Program-made: the position numbers and the translations under genes
DNA from: Variovorax sp. PBS-H4
GTDB taxonomy: Bacteria > Pseudomonadota > Gammaproteobacteria > Burkholderiales > Burkholderiaceae_C
Length of the DNA: 64,000 nucleotides
NCBI RefSeq assembly: GCF_901827205.1
Contig: NZ_LR594675.1
Coordinates: 1,054,001-1,118,000, forward strand
Direction of reading: 5' to 3'
Notes under the pieces: model-generated
What the model was told of the DNA's origin: nothing
Seen by the model: only the letters and a program-made list of their open reading frames with translations
Database searches by the model: none
Shown: one piece after another, positions 53,721 to 61,874 of the stretch
Position numbering within the stretch: position 1 is the stretch's first letter
Layout: the number at the start of each line of letters is the position of its first letter

Positions 53721-55601
53721 ATGTGTGGCATCGTCGGCGCCGTTTCAGGCCGCAACATCGTTCCCATCCTTGTCCAGGGTCTGCAGCGCCTCGAATACCG
53801 CGGCTACGACTCCTGCGGCGTGGCGGTGCACGCCGGCGGGCTGGCGCGTGCCCGCACCACCTCCCGCGTGGCCGACCTGCTGGCGCAGGTGCGCGACGAT
53901 CGCATCGAAGGCAGCACTGGCATCGCCCATACGCGCTGGGCGACGCACGGTGCGCCCGCCGTGCACAACGCGCATCCGCATTTCAGCCACGGCCCCGGGG
54001 CCGACGCCGAGGCCGGCCGCGCCGGCCGCGTAGCGCTGGTGCACAACGGCATCATCGAGAACCACGAGGCGCTGCGCACCCAGTTGCAAGCCAGAGGCTA
54101 TGTGTTCGCGAGCCAGACCGATACCGAAGTCATCGCCCACCTGATCGACAGCCATTACGACGGTGACCTGTTCGAGGCGGTGAAGGCCACCGTGCTGCAA
54201 CTACGGGGCGCCTACGCGATTGCCGCGATCTGCCGCGACGAACCGCACCGCGTCGTCGGTGCGCGTGCCGGCTCTCCACTGATCCTGGGCGTCGGCACGG
54301 AAGGAGGCGAGAACTTCCTCGCCAGCGATGCGATGGCGCTGGCCGGGGTGACAGACCAGATCGTCTACCTGGAAGAGGGCGACGTCGTCGACATGCAGCC
54401 CGGCCGGTACTGGATCGTCGACCGCGCTCACAAGCCCGTCACGCGGCCGGTGCGGACCGTGCTCGCCCACAGCGGCGCCGCCGAGCTCGGCCCGTACCGT
54501 CACTACATGCAAAAGGAGATCTTCGAGCAGCCGCGCGCCATCGCCGACACGCTGGAGGGCATCGAGGGCATCGTGCCCGAGCTCTTCGACGGCGTGGGCC
54601 AGGACGGCGCGCCCGGCGCTGCCGCGTGGCGCGTCTTCAAGGAGATCGACAAGGTGCTCATCCTGGCCTGCGGCACCAGCTACTACAGCGGCTGCACCGC
54701 CAAGTACTGGCTCGAGAGCATTGCCAAGGTCCCGGCCCAGGTCGAGATAGCGAGCGAGTACCGCTACCGCGATTCCGTCCCCGATCCGAGGACCCTGGTG
54801 GTGACCATCAGCCAGTCGGGCGAGACCGCCGATACGCTGGCCGCGCTCAAGCATGCGCGTTCACTGGGCATGGAGCAGACGCTGACCATCTGCAACGTCG
54901 CGACGAGCGCGATGGTGCGCGAATGCAAGCTGGCCTACATCACGCGCGCCGGCGTCGAGATCGGCGTGGCTTCGACCAAGGCCTTCACCACGCAGCTGGC
55001 GGGCCTGTTCCTGCTCACGCTGGCGCTGGCCCAGGCCAAGGAGCGCCTGAGCGAGGCCGACGAAGCGCGCTACCTGAAGGAGATGCGGCATCTGCCTGTG
55101 GCGCTGCAGTCCGTGCTGGCGCTGGAGCCGCAGATCATCAGCTGGGCCGAGGACTTCGCGCGCAAGGAGAACGCGCTCTTCCTGGGCCGCGGCCTGCACT
55201 ATCCGATCGCGCTCGAGGGCGCGCTCAAGCTCAAGGAGGTTACTTACATCCACGCGGAGGCCTATGCTGCCGGCGAACTCAAGCACGGGCCGCTCGCCTT
55301 GGTCACGAGCGCGATGCCGGTGGTCGCCGTGGCGCCCAACGATGCGCTGCTGGAGAAGCTCAAGAGCAACCTGCAGGAAGTGCGCGCCCGCGGCGGCGTG
55401 CTCTACGTCCTGGCCGACGGCGACACGCACATCGAGCGCGGCGAGGACCTGCACGTGATCCGCATGCCCGAGCACTACGGTGCACTGTCGCCCATGCTGC
55501 ACGTGGTGCCGCTGCAGTTGCTGGCGTATCACACCGCGTGCGCGCGGGGGACCGATGTCGACAAGCCGCGCAACCTGGCGAAGAGTGTGACGGTGGAGTG
55601 A
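53721..55601 (+). CDS. glmS: Glutamine-fructose-6-phosphate aminotransferase (isomerizing)
   Basis: 626 aa. First step of amino-sugar synthesis: fructose 6-phosphate plus glutamine to glucosamine 6-phosphate. The N-terminal Ntn-amidotransferase begins MCGIVGAV with the catalytic Cys next to Met1 and includes HTRWATHG; the C-terminal half holds two SIS domains (ACGTSYYSG, TISQSGETADTLAAL, ASTKAFTTQ) and ends in KSVTVE. Full length. Functionally linked to glmU upstream. Confidence 0.98.
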   Translation: MCGIVGAVSGRNIVPILVQGLQRLEYRGYDSCGVAVHAGGLARARTTSRVADLLAQVRDDRIEGSTGIAHTRWATHGAPAVHNAHPHFSHGPGADAEAGRAGRVALVHNGIIENHEALRTQLQARGYVFASQTDTEVIAHLIDSHYDGDLFEAVKATVLQLRGAYAIAAICRDEPHRVVGARAGSPLILGVGTEGGENFLASDAMALAGVTDQIVYLEEGDVVDMQPGRYWIVDRAHKPVTRPVRTVLAHSGAAELGPYRHYMQKEIFEQPRAIADTLEGIEGIVPELFDGVGQDGAPGAAAWRVFKEIDKVLILACGTSYYSGCTAKYWLESIAKVPAQVEIASEYRYRDSVPDPRTLVVTISQSGETADTLAALKHARSLGMEQTLTICNVATSAMVRECKLAYITRAGVEIGVASTKAFTTQLAGLFLLTLALAQAKERLSEADEARYLKEMRHLPVALQSVLALEPQIISWAEDFARKENALFLGRGLHYPIALEGALKLKEVTYIHAEAYAAGELKHGPLALVTSAMPVVAVAPNDALLEKLKSNLQEVRARGGVLYVLADGDTHIERGEDLHVIRMPEHYGALSPMLHVVPLQLLAYHTACARGTDVDKPRNLAKSVTVE

Positions 55602-55652
55602 GTGCGCGGGGTGGGGGCAGCGTGCGCGTGCGGAGCGGAAAGTGAACGTGAG

Positions 55653-55914
55653 TCTTCGGTTCGTCAACTGATAGGCGAGGAGAGCAAGGGGCGCGTGTTT
55701 CGCGACCGGTTCCTCATCGCGGACGTGAAGATGAAACTGGAGCAACCGGCTGAGCGCTGGTTCTGGTTCGACCCGCCATTCCACCGCAATCAAGGCGTGC
55801 TGCTCTACATGCAGCCTGACGGTGTCTGGCGCATTGACTTTCAGCTGGGATGGGATGTCGACCCGGACGAAGAAAAGAAGCCGAGAACATTATTCCGCGG
55901 TCAAGCAAATGCTT
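55653..55914 (+). pseudogene. Remnant of an FAD-dependent aromatic hydroxylase gene
   Basis: The frame reads SSVRQLIGEESKGRVFRDRF, LIADVKM and RWFWFDPPFHRNQGVLLY up to WDVDPDEEKKP, the middle of a PheA/MhpA-type flavoprotein monooxygenase. At 55881-55883 the frame shifts by one missing base (continuing ENIIPR in a second frame) and at 55898-55901 by another (VKQML in a third). No start, FAD-binding N-terminus or C-terminus is present. The following 190 bp, up to the IclR gene, show nothing recognisable. Confidence 0.75.
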
Positions 55915-56105
55915 GCACACACCTCGCCTGGCATGGAAGCTGGCCGCCGTATTCGTTCTTGGTATCACCGTCATGGGGTTGACCTCCGCGTTCAGGGGGG
56001 ACGCATCGACTCCATTTCAGAAGCACTACGAGCTGCAACTCAGCCCCAACACTGTCATCGGTATTCCCTGACAGGAGAGTGGGCGCCGGGCTTCAATGGG
56101 GGCGA

Positions 56106-56927
56106 CTAGGCAGGTCGAAGGGACTGGTGCCCAAGGCGACGAGACACCTCCACGCCACATTCCTTCGCTGCCTTGGCCTGCACGCCTGTCCAGTTCGTGT
56201 CGAACGAGCGAGACCGGCCCATCAGCGTGATTCCCAACACGATGTTCCCAGAGTAGTCGAACACGGGCGCGGCGAAGGAGCAGACGCCCGGCGTTGGATT
56301 GTTCACGGAACGCGACACGCCATGCTTGCGAACTTCGTTGAGCATGCCCTGGAGTTGTTCACGGTCGATGGGCGTGGCGATGTCCGGTCCCAAGCGTCGC
56401 TCGTCTTCGAGAAGCGATTCTTCGATGAGTTTGGCGGGCAGATAGGCCGCGAAAAGCCGACCTGTTGCAGTTCCCGCAAGCGACATGACCGTCCCGGTGC
56501 GGATGTTGGTGTGGAGCGGGTAAATCGCGTCGAAGAGGAACACGACCGTGGGTCCCTGGTTGCCCCAGACGGATAGAGCAACGCTGTGTCCAGTCTCCCT
56601 CACCAGGCTCTCAGCAAAGGGCGTGGCCTCACGTACTGGGTTGAGCATCCTCAGCGTCACGAGGCCCAGTTGCATAGCCGTGGGCCCCAGCCAATAGTGA
56701 CCGGTCGATGCCTCTTGCGTGACCAGCCCCAACTTGCCGAAGCTGACCAAGTAAGGGTGCGCCTTGCCCGGCGCCATGTCTGCGGCTTTGGCCAGCTCTC
56801 TCAGGGGCATGGGTCGACCTTGCGCGCCAAGTGCGAGAAGCAACTGACCACCTGCTTCTATCGACTGAATGCCGCGCCGCTCCTTCTCAGAGCCGGTATC
56901 TCCCTCTTCGGGTTCGAGTGCGTTCAT
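56106..56927 (-). CDS. IclR family transcriptional regulator
   Basis: 273 aa. N-terminal winged helix (LRELAKAADMAPGKAHPYLVSFGKLGLV region, seen in parts) and a C-terminal GAF-like effector domain with GTATGRLFAAYLP and CSFAAPVFDYSGNIVLGI. IclR proteins commonly control catabolic operons for aromatic and other ring compounds. Divergent from the flavoprotein-SDR-transporter operon with a 136-bp gap full of repeated half-sites, so it is very likely the local regulator. G+C is lower than in the genes to its left, like the operon it faces. Confidence 0.92.
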   Translation of the reverse strand: MNALEPEEGDTGSEKERRGIQSIEAGGQLLLALGAQGRPMPLRELAKAADMAPGKAHPYLVSFGKLGLVTQEASTGHYWLGPTAMQLGLVTLRMLNPVREATPFAESLVRETGHSVALSVWGNQGPTVVFLFDAIYPLHTNIRTGTVMSLAGTATGRLFAAYLPAKLIEESLLEDERRLGPDIATPIDREQLQGMLNEVRKHGVSRSVNNPTPGVCSFAAPVFDYSGNIVLGITLMGRSRSFDTNWTGVQAKAAKECGVEVSRRLGHQSLRPA

Positions 56928-56936
56928 GGACGTCTC

Positions 56937-57016
56937 CTAACGTTTTGATTCTAACTACATCATTAGCTTAGGGTAAACCATTAGCATATATAAGACGCGT
57001 TAGCTCAATACTAACG
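56937..57016. promoter_or_regulatory. Repeat-rich operator region between the IclR gene and the catabolic operon
   Basis: CTAACG occurs at 56937-56942 and 57011-57016; the latter forms a perfect inverted repeat with CGTTAG at 56998-57003 (7-bp spacer). A/GTTAGC occurs three times, at 56962-56967, 56980-56985 and 56999-57004, 18 and 19 bp apart, and CTAAC again at 56951-56955. An A/T-rich TATATAA lies between. This fits operators for the divergent IclR protein overlapping both promoters. Confidence 0.55.
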
Positions 57017-57063
57017 CCATCGGGCCGGCAGATGCGGTCCCTCATCCCAAGGAGTGAAGGTCA

Positions 57064-58821
57064 ATGAGCAAGCAGGAAACGGAATACGACGTGCTGGTAG
57101 TTGGTACTGGCGCGTCCGGGATGTCGGCCGCAGTCACCGCCGCCTATGAAGGCCTCAAGGTGCTGGTCGTCGACAAGGCGTCCCTCTACGGCGGCACGAC
57201 CGCGAGGTCCGGCGGCTGGCTGTGGATTCCCAACACCAAGTTGGCCAAGGCGCAGGGCATCAATGAGCCTGCCGGCGCAGCGCGCAAGTACCTGGAGCAC
57301 GAGGCGACCACGCACTTCGACCCCGCGCGTGTCGACGTCTTCCTGGAAAACGGCCCCAAGGCCATCGACTTCTTCACCGAGGAGACCTGTGTGCAGTTCG
57401 AAATGCCGCCGGTGTTTCCCGACTACCACGCCGAAGCGCCTGGCGGCCAGCCTGGCGGCCGCTCCATGGTCACGGCTCCGTTCGACGCACGAGAGCTCGG
57501 CGACCACGTGAAGAAGCTGGCACCACCCGTTCCCGAACTGACGGTGTTCGGGATGATGCTGGGCTCGGGCAAGGAGCTGTGGCACTTCCTCCGCGCATTC
57601 AAGTCCCTGGAGTCCTTCTGGTACGTCACGAAGCGCTTCGGCTTCCATCTGCTGGACGTGGTGCGTCACGGTCGCGGCATGACCTTGACCAACGGCAACG
57701 CGCTTGCGGGCCGCCTGGCAAAGGCGGGCATGGACCTCAATGTCTCGGTCTGGCTGAACGCTCCAGTCAAGAGCCTCATCGTTGAAAACGACGTCGTCGT
57801 CGGCGCGAACGTGGTGCGCGACGGCACGCCTCAAGAAATTCGCGTGCGTAAGGGCGTCGTCCTGGCCTGCGGCGGCTTCCCCTATGACATCGAGCGACGC
57901 AAGCAATTGTTCCCGCACGCGCCGACCGGCCACGAGCACTTCACGCCGTCGCCGGCCTTGAACACCGGTGATGGTCTGCGCCTTGGCGAGTCCGTTGGTG
58001 GCTGGGTCGACCCCACCATTCCGAACGCCGCCGCCTGGTGCCCGACGTCCGTCACCAAGCGCAAGGACGGTTCGCAAGGCGTCATGCCGCACTTCATCGA
58101 CCGAGCCAAGCCCGGCGTCATTGCAGTCACCGCTCGCGGCCGCCGCTTCACCAACGAAGCGCTCTCGTACCACGACTTCATTCAAGACCTGGTCAAGGCG
58201 TCCACAGGTCTCCCCGATGTGTCCTGCTGGGAAATCTGCGACCACAAGCACCTGCGCGAGTACGGCATGGGCGCAGTTGCACCGTTCCCGCTTCCGATTG
58301 GCAAGCACCTGCGAAGCGGTTACCTCAAGACCGGAAAGACCCTGCAGGAACTGGCCGAGACCATTGGCGTGCCGTACGCCGCCCTCCAGGAGGAAGTCCT
58401 GCAGTTCAACCGCGATGCCAAAGCGGGCAAGGACACCAAGTTCGACAAGGGAAGTACCGCCTACAACCGCTTCCAAGGCGACTCTCTGGTCAAGCCGAAC
58501 CCTTGTATGGCGCCTATCGAGACGGGCCCCTTCTACGCAATCAAGGTCGTTGTCGGTGAAATCGGGACTTTTGCCGGTCTCGCCACCAACGAGCACTGCC
58601 AAGTGCTGACGAAGGGCCGTCGACCTATCGCGGGCCTCTACGCCGTCGGCAATGACGCGGCCAGCATCATGGGTGGCAACTACCCGGGTGCGGGCATCAC
58701 CTTGGGCCCGGCCCTGACCTTCGGCTACGTCGTGGGCCAGACCCTTGCCAAGCAGCCCGACCTCTCGACTTTCACCGTCGACCAGCAATTTCGGGAGCGC
58801 GAGCGCGCCCACGCCGCTTGA
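57064..58821 (+). CDS. FAD-dependent oxidoreductase, 3-ketosteroid dehydrogenase-like
   Basis: 585 aa, start preceded by AAGGAG. FAD-binding N-terminus VLVVGTGASGMSAAVTAAYEG and GGTTARSGGWLWIP, and a C-terminal FAD part GLYAVGNDAASIMGGNYPGAG. This pattern is that of flavoproteins related to fumarate reductase and 3-oxosteroid 1-dehydrogenase (KstD), which introduce or remove a C=C next to a ring ketone. It is followed by an SDR and a transporter, so it likely acts early on an imported cyclic carbonyl compound. Substrate not determinable. Confidence 0.88.
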   Translation: MSKQETEYDVLVVGTGASGMSAAVTAAYEGLKVLVVDKASLYGGTTARSGGWLWIPNTKLAKAQGINEPAGAARKYLEHEATTHFDPARVDVFLENGPKAIDFFTEETCVQFEMPPVFPDYHAEAPGGQPGGRSMVTAPFDARELGDHVKKLAPPVPELTVFGMMLGSGKELWHFLRAFKSLESFWYVTKRFGFHLLDVVRHGRGMTLTNGNALAGRLAKAGMDLNVSVWLNAPVKSLIVENDVVVGANVVRDGTPQEIRVRKGVVLACGGFPYDIERRKQLFPHAPTGHEHFTPSPALNTGDGLRLGESVGGWVDPTIPNAAAWCPTSVTKRKDGSQGVMPHFIDRAKPGVIAVTARGRRFTNEALSYHDFIQDLVKASTGLPDVSCWEICDHKHLREYGMGAVAPFPLPIGKHLRSGYLKTGKTLQELAETIGVPYAALQEEVLQFNRDAKAGKDTKFDKGSTAYNRFQGDSLVKPNPCMAPIETGPFYAIKVVVGEIGTFAGLATNEHCQVLTKGRRPIAGLYAVGNDAASIMGGNYPGAGITLGPALTFGYVVGQTLAKQPDLSTFTVDQQFRERERAHAA

Positions 58822-58850
58822 TTCCGGCATCTGCAAGCAAGGAAAGGCAA

Positions 58851-59627
58851 ATGGAAATCACTGAACTGATGGCGCCGCAGGTTCTCAGCGGTCGTCTGGC
58901 ACTCGTTACCGGTGCAGGCCAAGGAAATGGCAAGGCCATTGCGAAGGGCCTGGCCAAGGCCGGTGCGAAGGTAATCGTCACCGACCTTAACGAAGCCAAT
59001 GCGAAGGCGGCAGCTGCTGAAATCAACGAGGCGGGCGGCAAGGCATATGCGTACAAGCTCGACGTGACGTCACGCGAGGAATGTGATGCTTTGGCGCTCA
59101 CCACGGCTAGCGAAGTCGGCAACATCGACATCCTGGTCAACAACGCCGGCATCATCATCCGCGAAGATCTGGACAGCGCCAAGGTGACGTCCAACTTGCA
59201 AAAGACGCTTGACGTCAACGTGATGGGCACCTTCCACCCGACGCACTCCTGGCTGAGCGCGCTCCGGGAAACCAAGGGCGTCATCATCAACGTGGGCTCC
59301 ATCGCATCGACCACCGGCATTCCCAATGTTGTCGGCTACTCGCCGTCCAAGGGCGCTGTGAAGATGCTGACGCAGGCCCTCGCCGTCGAACTCGCCAAGG
59401 ACGGCATCCGCGTCAACGCCATCGCACCTGGCGTCATCGAAACGCCGATGACGTCCTATACCCGCGAGGCACCAGAGCGCCTGGACAAGTTCATGCTGCG
59501 CACGCCGATGGCACGCGTTGGCCAACCGGAAGAACTCGTTGGTCCCGTCGTCTTCCTGGCATCGGGCATGGCCACCTACGTCACGGGCGTCACGCTCCCC
59601 ATCGATGGCGGCTATCTGGCTTCCTAA
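58851..59627 (+). CDS. SDR family oxidoreductase of the catabolic operon
   Basis: 258 aa from ATG 58851, preceded by AAGGAAAGG; an in-frame TTG at 58818 overlapping the end of the previous gene is not needed. Motifs TGAGQGNG (cofactor), NNAGII, active-site YSPSK after GSIAS, and PIDGGYLAS at the C-terminus. NAD(P)-dependent alcohol/ketone oxidoreductase, expected to work with the flavoprotein encoded 29 bp upstream. Confidence 0.92.
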   Translation: MEITELMAPQVLSGRLALVTGAGQGNGKAIAKGLAKAGAKVIVTDLNEANAKAAAAEINEAGGKAYAYKLDVTSREECDALALTTASEVGNIDILVNNAGIIIREDLDSAKVTSNLQKTLDVNVMGTFHPTHSWLSALRETKGVIINVGSIASTTGIPNVVGYSPSKGAVKMLTQALAVELAKDGIRVNAIAPGVIETPMTSYTREAPERLDKFMLRTPMARVGQPEELVGPVVFLASGMATYVTGVTLPIDGGYLAS

Positions 59628-59697
59628 TAAGAACACGTTTTCCCTGGTCCGCAACCCGAACTCAAAGAGTTCAACAACATCTCAACTGGAGACAGCA

Positions 59698-60891
59698 ATG
59701 AGTATTCCTTCGTTCTTCAAGCGCGCCATCCTGGCCGCCGGTCTGGTGGCGGCAGCGGCCGCGAGCGCGCAAGTCAAGGTGGGCTACAACGGTGATCTGT
59801 CGGCTTCGCCTTCCGCGCAGAGCGGGCAGGCTGCGGTCCTGGGCATGGAGGCTGCGATTGCCGACATCAACGCCGGCGGCGGCCTTTTGGGCAAGAAGCT
59901 GGAACTCGTGACTCGTGATGACACGTCGGCGCCGCCGAAGTCGATTCAGAACATGAGCGAACTCATTGACAGCGAGAAGGTCGCGGCCGTCTTCGGTCCG
60001 ACGAACTCGGGCAATGCGATGGCCTGGAAGCACATCGCCAATCAGAAAAAGGTTCCGGTCATCGGCAACGTCAGCTCGGGCACCGACATCACCAAGCCCA
60101 TGAGCCCTGGCGCCGACAACTTCATGTTCCGAGTCTCGATGGTTGACCGGGAACAAATCGCGGCGCTGATGGCCTACGTCAAGAAGAACGCCGAGAAGTC
60201 GAAAGTGGTTGGCGCAATGGTCGAAACCACGGGCTACGGCCAGGGCGGCCTGAAGGACATCGAGGAAATCGCCAAGCTGCAGGATATCAAGATTGCAGCG
60301 ATCGAAAAGTTCGGCGTCGGCGATACGGATATGACTTCCCAATTGAGCAAGATGAAGGCCGCAAACGTCGACACCGTCGTCGTCTGGGCCCAGGGCACCC
60401 CCATCGCACAGTTGGTGCGCTCCATGGAGAAGATCAACTACTTCCCTTTGGTGCTGAGCTCGTGGGCCGCGGACAACATCACCTTCTATGACGCTGCAGG
60501 CAAGACGCTGGCGGAAAAGCCCATCTTCATGCGCACCGTGAGCGAATCGAAAACCCCTGTTCAGCAAAAGCTGTATGACCGCGTCGGCTCCAAGCTGAAG
60601 GCTCCCGGTTCGTTCTCATTCGCATTGCATGGCTATGACTCCGTCATGCTGTACGCAGCTGCGGTCAAGCAGGCCAACACGTTTGATGGCAACGCTGTAC
60701 GCCTGGCCCTCGAAGACCTCAAGACCCCCGTTCAAGGCCTTCTGAAGACCTACGACAAGCCATTCAGCAAGACCAAGCACGAAGCTCTGACGGCTCAAGA
60801 CCTCGTCTGGATTCGTTGGAACGACGGCAAGCTGCTGCCTTACAAGGACCCCATTGTCAGTTCGCTGGCAACCGTCGACTTCAAGCAATAA
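59698..60891 (+). CDS. Branched-chain amino acid-type ABC transporter substrate-binding protein
   Basis: 397 aa from ATG 59698. Signal peptide MSIPSFFKRAILAAGLVAAAA with cleavage near ASA-Q, then a type 1 periplasmic-binding fold (VKVGYNGDLSASPSAQSGQ, AAIADINAGGGLLGKKLELV, FGPTNSGNAMA). LivK-like proteins bind amino acids but also aromatic acids, amides and other ligands; in this operon the ligand is probably the compound that the flavoprotein attacks. The periplasmic component of the importer encoded downstream. Confidence 0.93.
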   Translation: MSIPSFFKRAILAAGLVAAAAASAQVKVGYNGDLSASPSAQSGQAAVLGMEAAIADINAGGGLLGKKLELVTRDDTSAPPKSIQNMSELIDSEKVAAVFGPTNSGNAMAWKHIANQKKVPVIGNVSSGTDITKPMSPGADNFMFRVSMVDREQIAALMAYVKKNAEKSKVVGAMVETTGYGQGGLKDIEEIAKLQDIKIAAIEKFGVGDTDMTSQLSKMKAANVDTVVVWAQGTPIAQLVRSMEKINYFPLVLSSWAADNITFYDAAGKTLAEKPIFMRTVSESKTPVQQKLYDRVGSKLKAPGSFSFALHGYDSVMLYAAAVKQANTFDGNAVRLALEDLKTPVQGLLKTYDKPFSKTKHEALTAQDLVWIRWNDGKLLPYKDPIVSSLATVDFKQ

Positions 60892-60906
60892 CGCACCAGG
60901 CGTAAG

Positions 60907-60929
60907 CGGAGCCGCGTCCCGCGGCTCCG
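60907..60929 (+). terminator. Hairpin between the binding-protein and permease genes
   Basis: A perfect 10-bp stem (CGGAGCCGCG paired with CGCGGCTCCG) with a 3-nt loop TCC, 15 bp after the binding-protein stop, followed by a modest pyrimidine run. Such stems in ABC operons usually attenuate downstream transcription or protect the upstream mRNA, giving more binding protein than permease. Confidence 0.6.
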
Positions 60930-60950
60930 GCATTCTTCTCGGAGGCAATC

Positions 60951-61874
60951 ATGGTAGAGGCGCTCTTACAAGCGATTCTCAGCGGCTTGGCCGTGGGCGG
61001 AGCCTACGCGTTGGTGGCACTGGGTTTCAGCATTACTTTCACGACGACCAAGACCCTGAACTTCTCGCACGGAGAGTTCGTGTCGGCGGGCGCATTCATT
61101 GGTATGAGCGCTCTCTTCCTGGTTCTCGGTCTTCCGGTCAGCTCGACGACTTTTGGCTCTGCTCTTCCTGGCTCTGGCGCGCAGTTGCTGGCCCTCGCCG
61201 CAGCACTGGGCATCATGGGGCTGCTTGGATGGGTCCTCTATCTCGTGGGCGTTCGTCCGTTTGCGGGCCGTCCTGGCATGGCCTGGGTCATGAGCACGCT
61301 GGGCTTCGGCGTCATCTTGCAGAGTATTGGCTTGGCCATCTGGGGCCCCAAGCCGGTGGTGGTGCCAGGCCCGGTGGGTGACGAGGTCATCCGCATCATG
61401 GGCGTCGGCGTTCGGCCTCAAGAACTGCTGACACTCTTTGTGGCGGTCGTCATCATGGTCCTGTTCGACTGGGTCATGAATCGCACGATGGTCGGCAAAG
61501 CCATGCGCGCAGTAGCGGCCAATGGCAATGTCGCCAGCCTGATGGGCATCAACACGAACGCAATCATGATTGGTGCGTTCATCGTGAGCTCCGCACTCGC
61601 TGGCCTCTCTGGCTTCCTTCTCGCCCCCATTGCCCAAGCATCTCTCTTCATGGGACTCACGGTGGGCCTGAAGGGCTTCTCCGGAGCAATGATTGGTGGG
61701 CTGAGCAATCCGCGTGGCTGCGTTATCGGCGGCTTCGCACTTGGGGTCCTCGAATCCCTGGTGAATCTGTGGTCGGCGCAATGGCGTGAAGTCGCAGTGT
61801 TCGCACTCGTCATCCTGGTCCTGGCCTTCCGGCCGACCGGCCTCTTCGGCAAGCCCATGGTGGAAAAGGTATGA
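60951..61874 (+). CDS. ABC transporter permease, LivH type
   Basis: 307 aa, start preceded by CGGAGGC. Eight or so membrane helices and the LivH-like text LVALGFSITFTTTKTLNFSHGEF near the N-terminus and GLSGFLLAPIAQAS plus GLKGFSGAMIGGLSNPRG in the loop contacting the ATPase. First membrane subunit of the importer. The stop overlaps the start of the next gene (4 bp). Confidence 0.95.
   Translation: MVEALLQAILSGLAVGGAYALVALGFSITFTTTKTLNFSHGEFVSAGAFIGMSALFLVLGLPVSSTTFGSALPGSGAQLLALAAALGIMGLLGWVLYLVGVRPFAGRPGMAWVMSTLGFGVILQSIGLAIWGPKPVVVPGPVGDEVIRIMGVGVRPQELLTLFVAVVIMVLFDWVMNRTMVGKAMRAVAANGNVASLMGINTNAIMIGAFIVSSALAGLSGFLLAPIAQASLFMGLTVGLKGFSGAMIGGLSNPRGCVIGGFALGVLESLVNLWSAQWREVAVFALVILVLAFRPTGLFGKPMVEKV

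Noticed and set aside
59658..59672. GAACTC-AAA-GAGTTC inverted repeat before the binding-protein gene
   Set aside because: Only 6 bp per arm and no supporting copies; likely chance, though a weak hairpin cannot be excluded.
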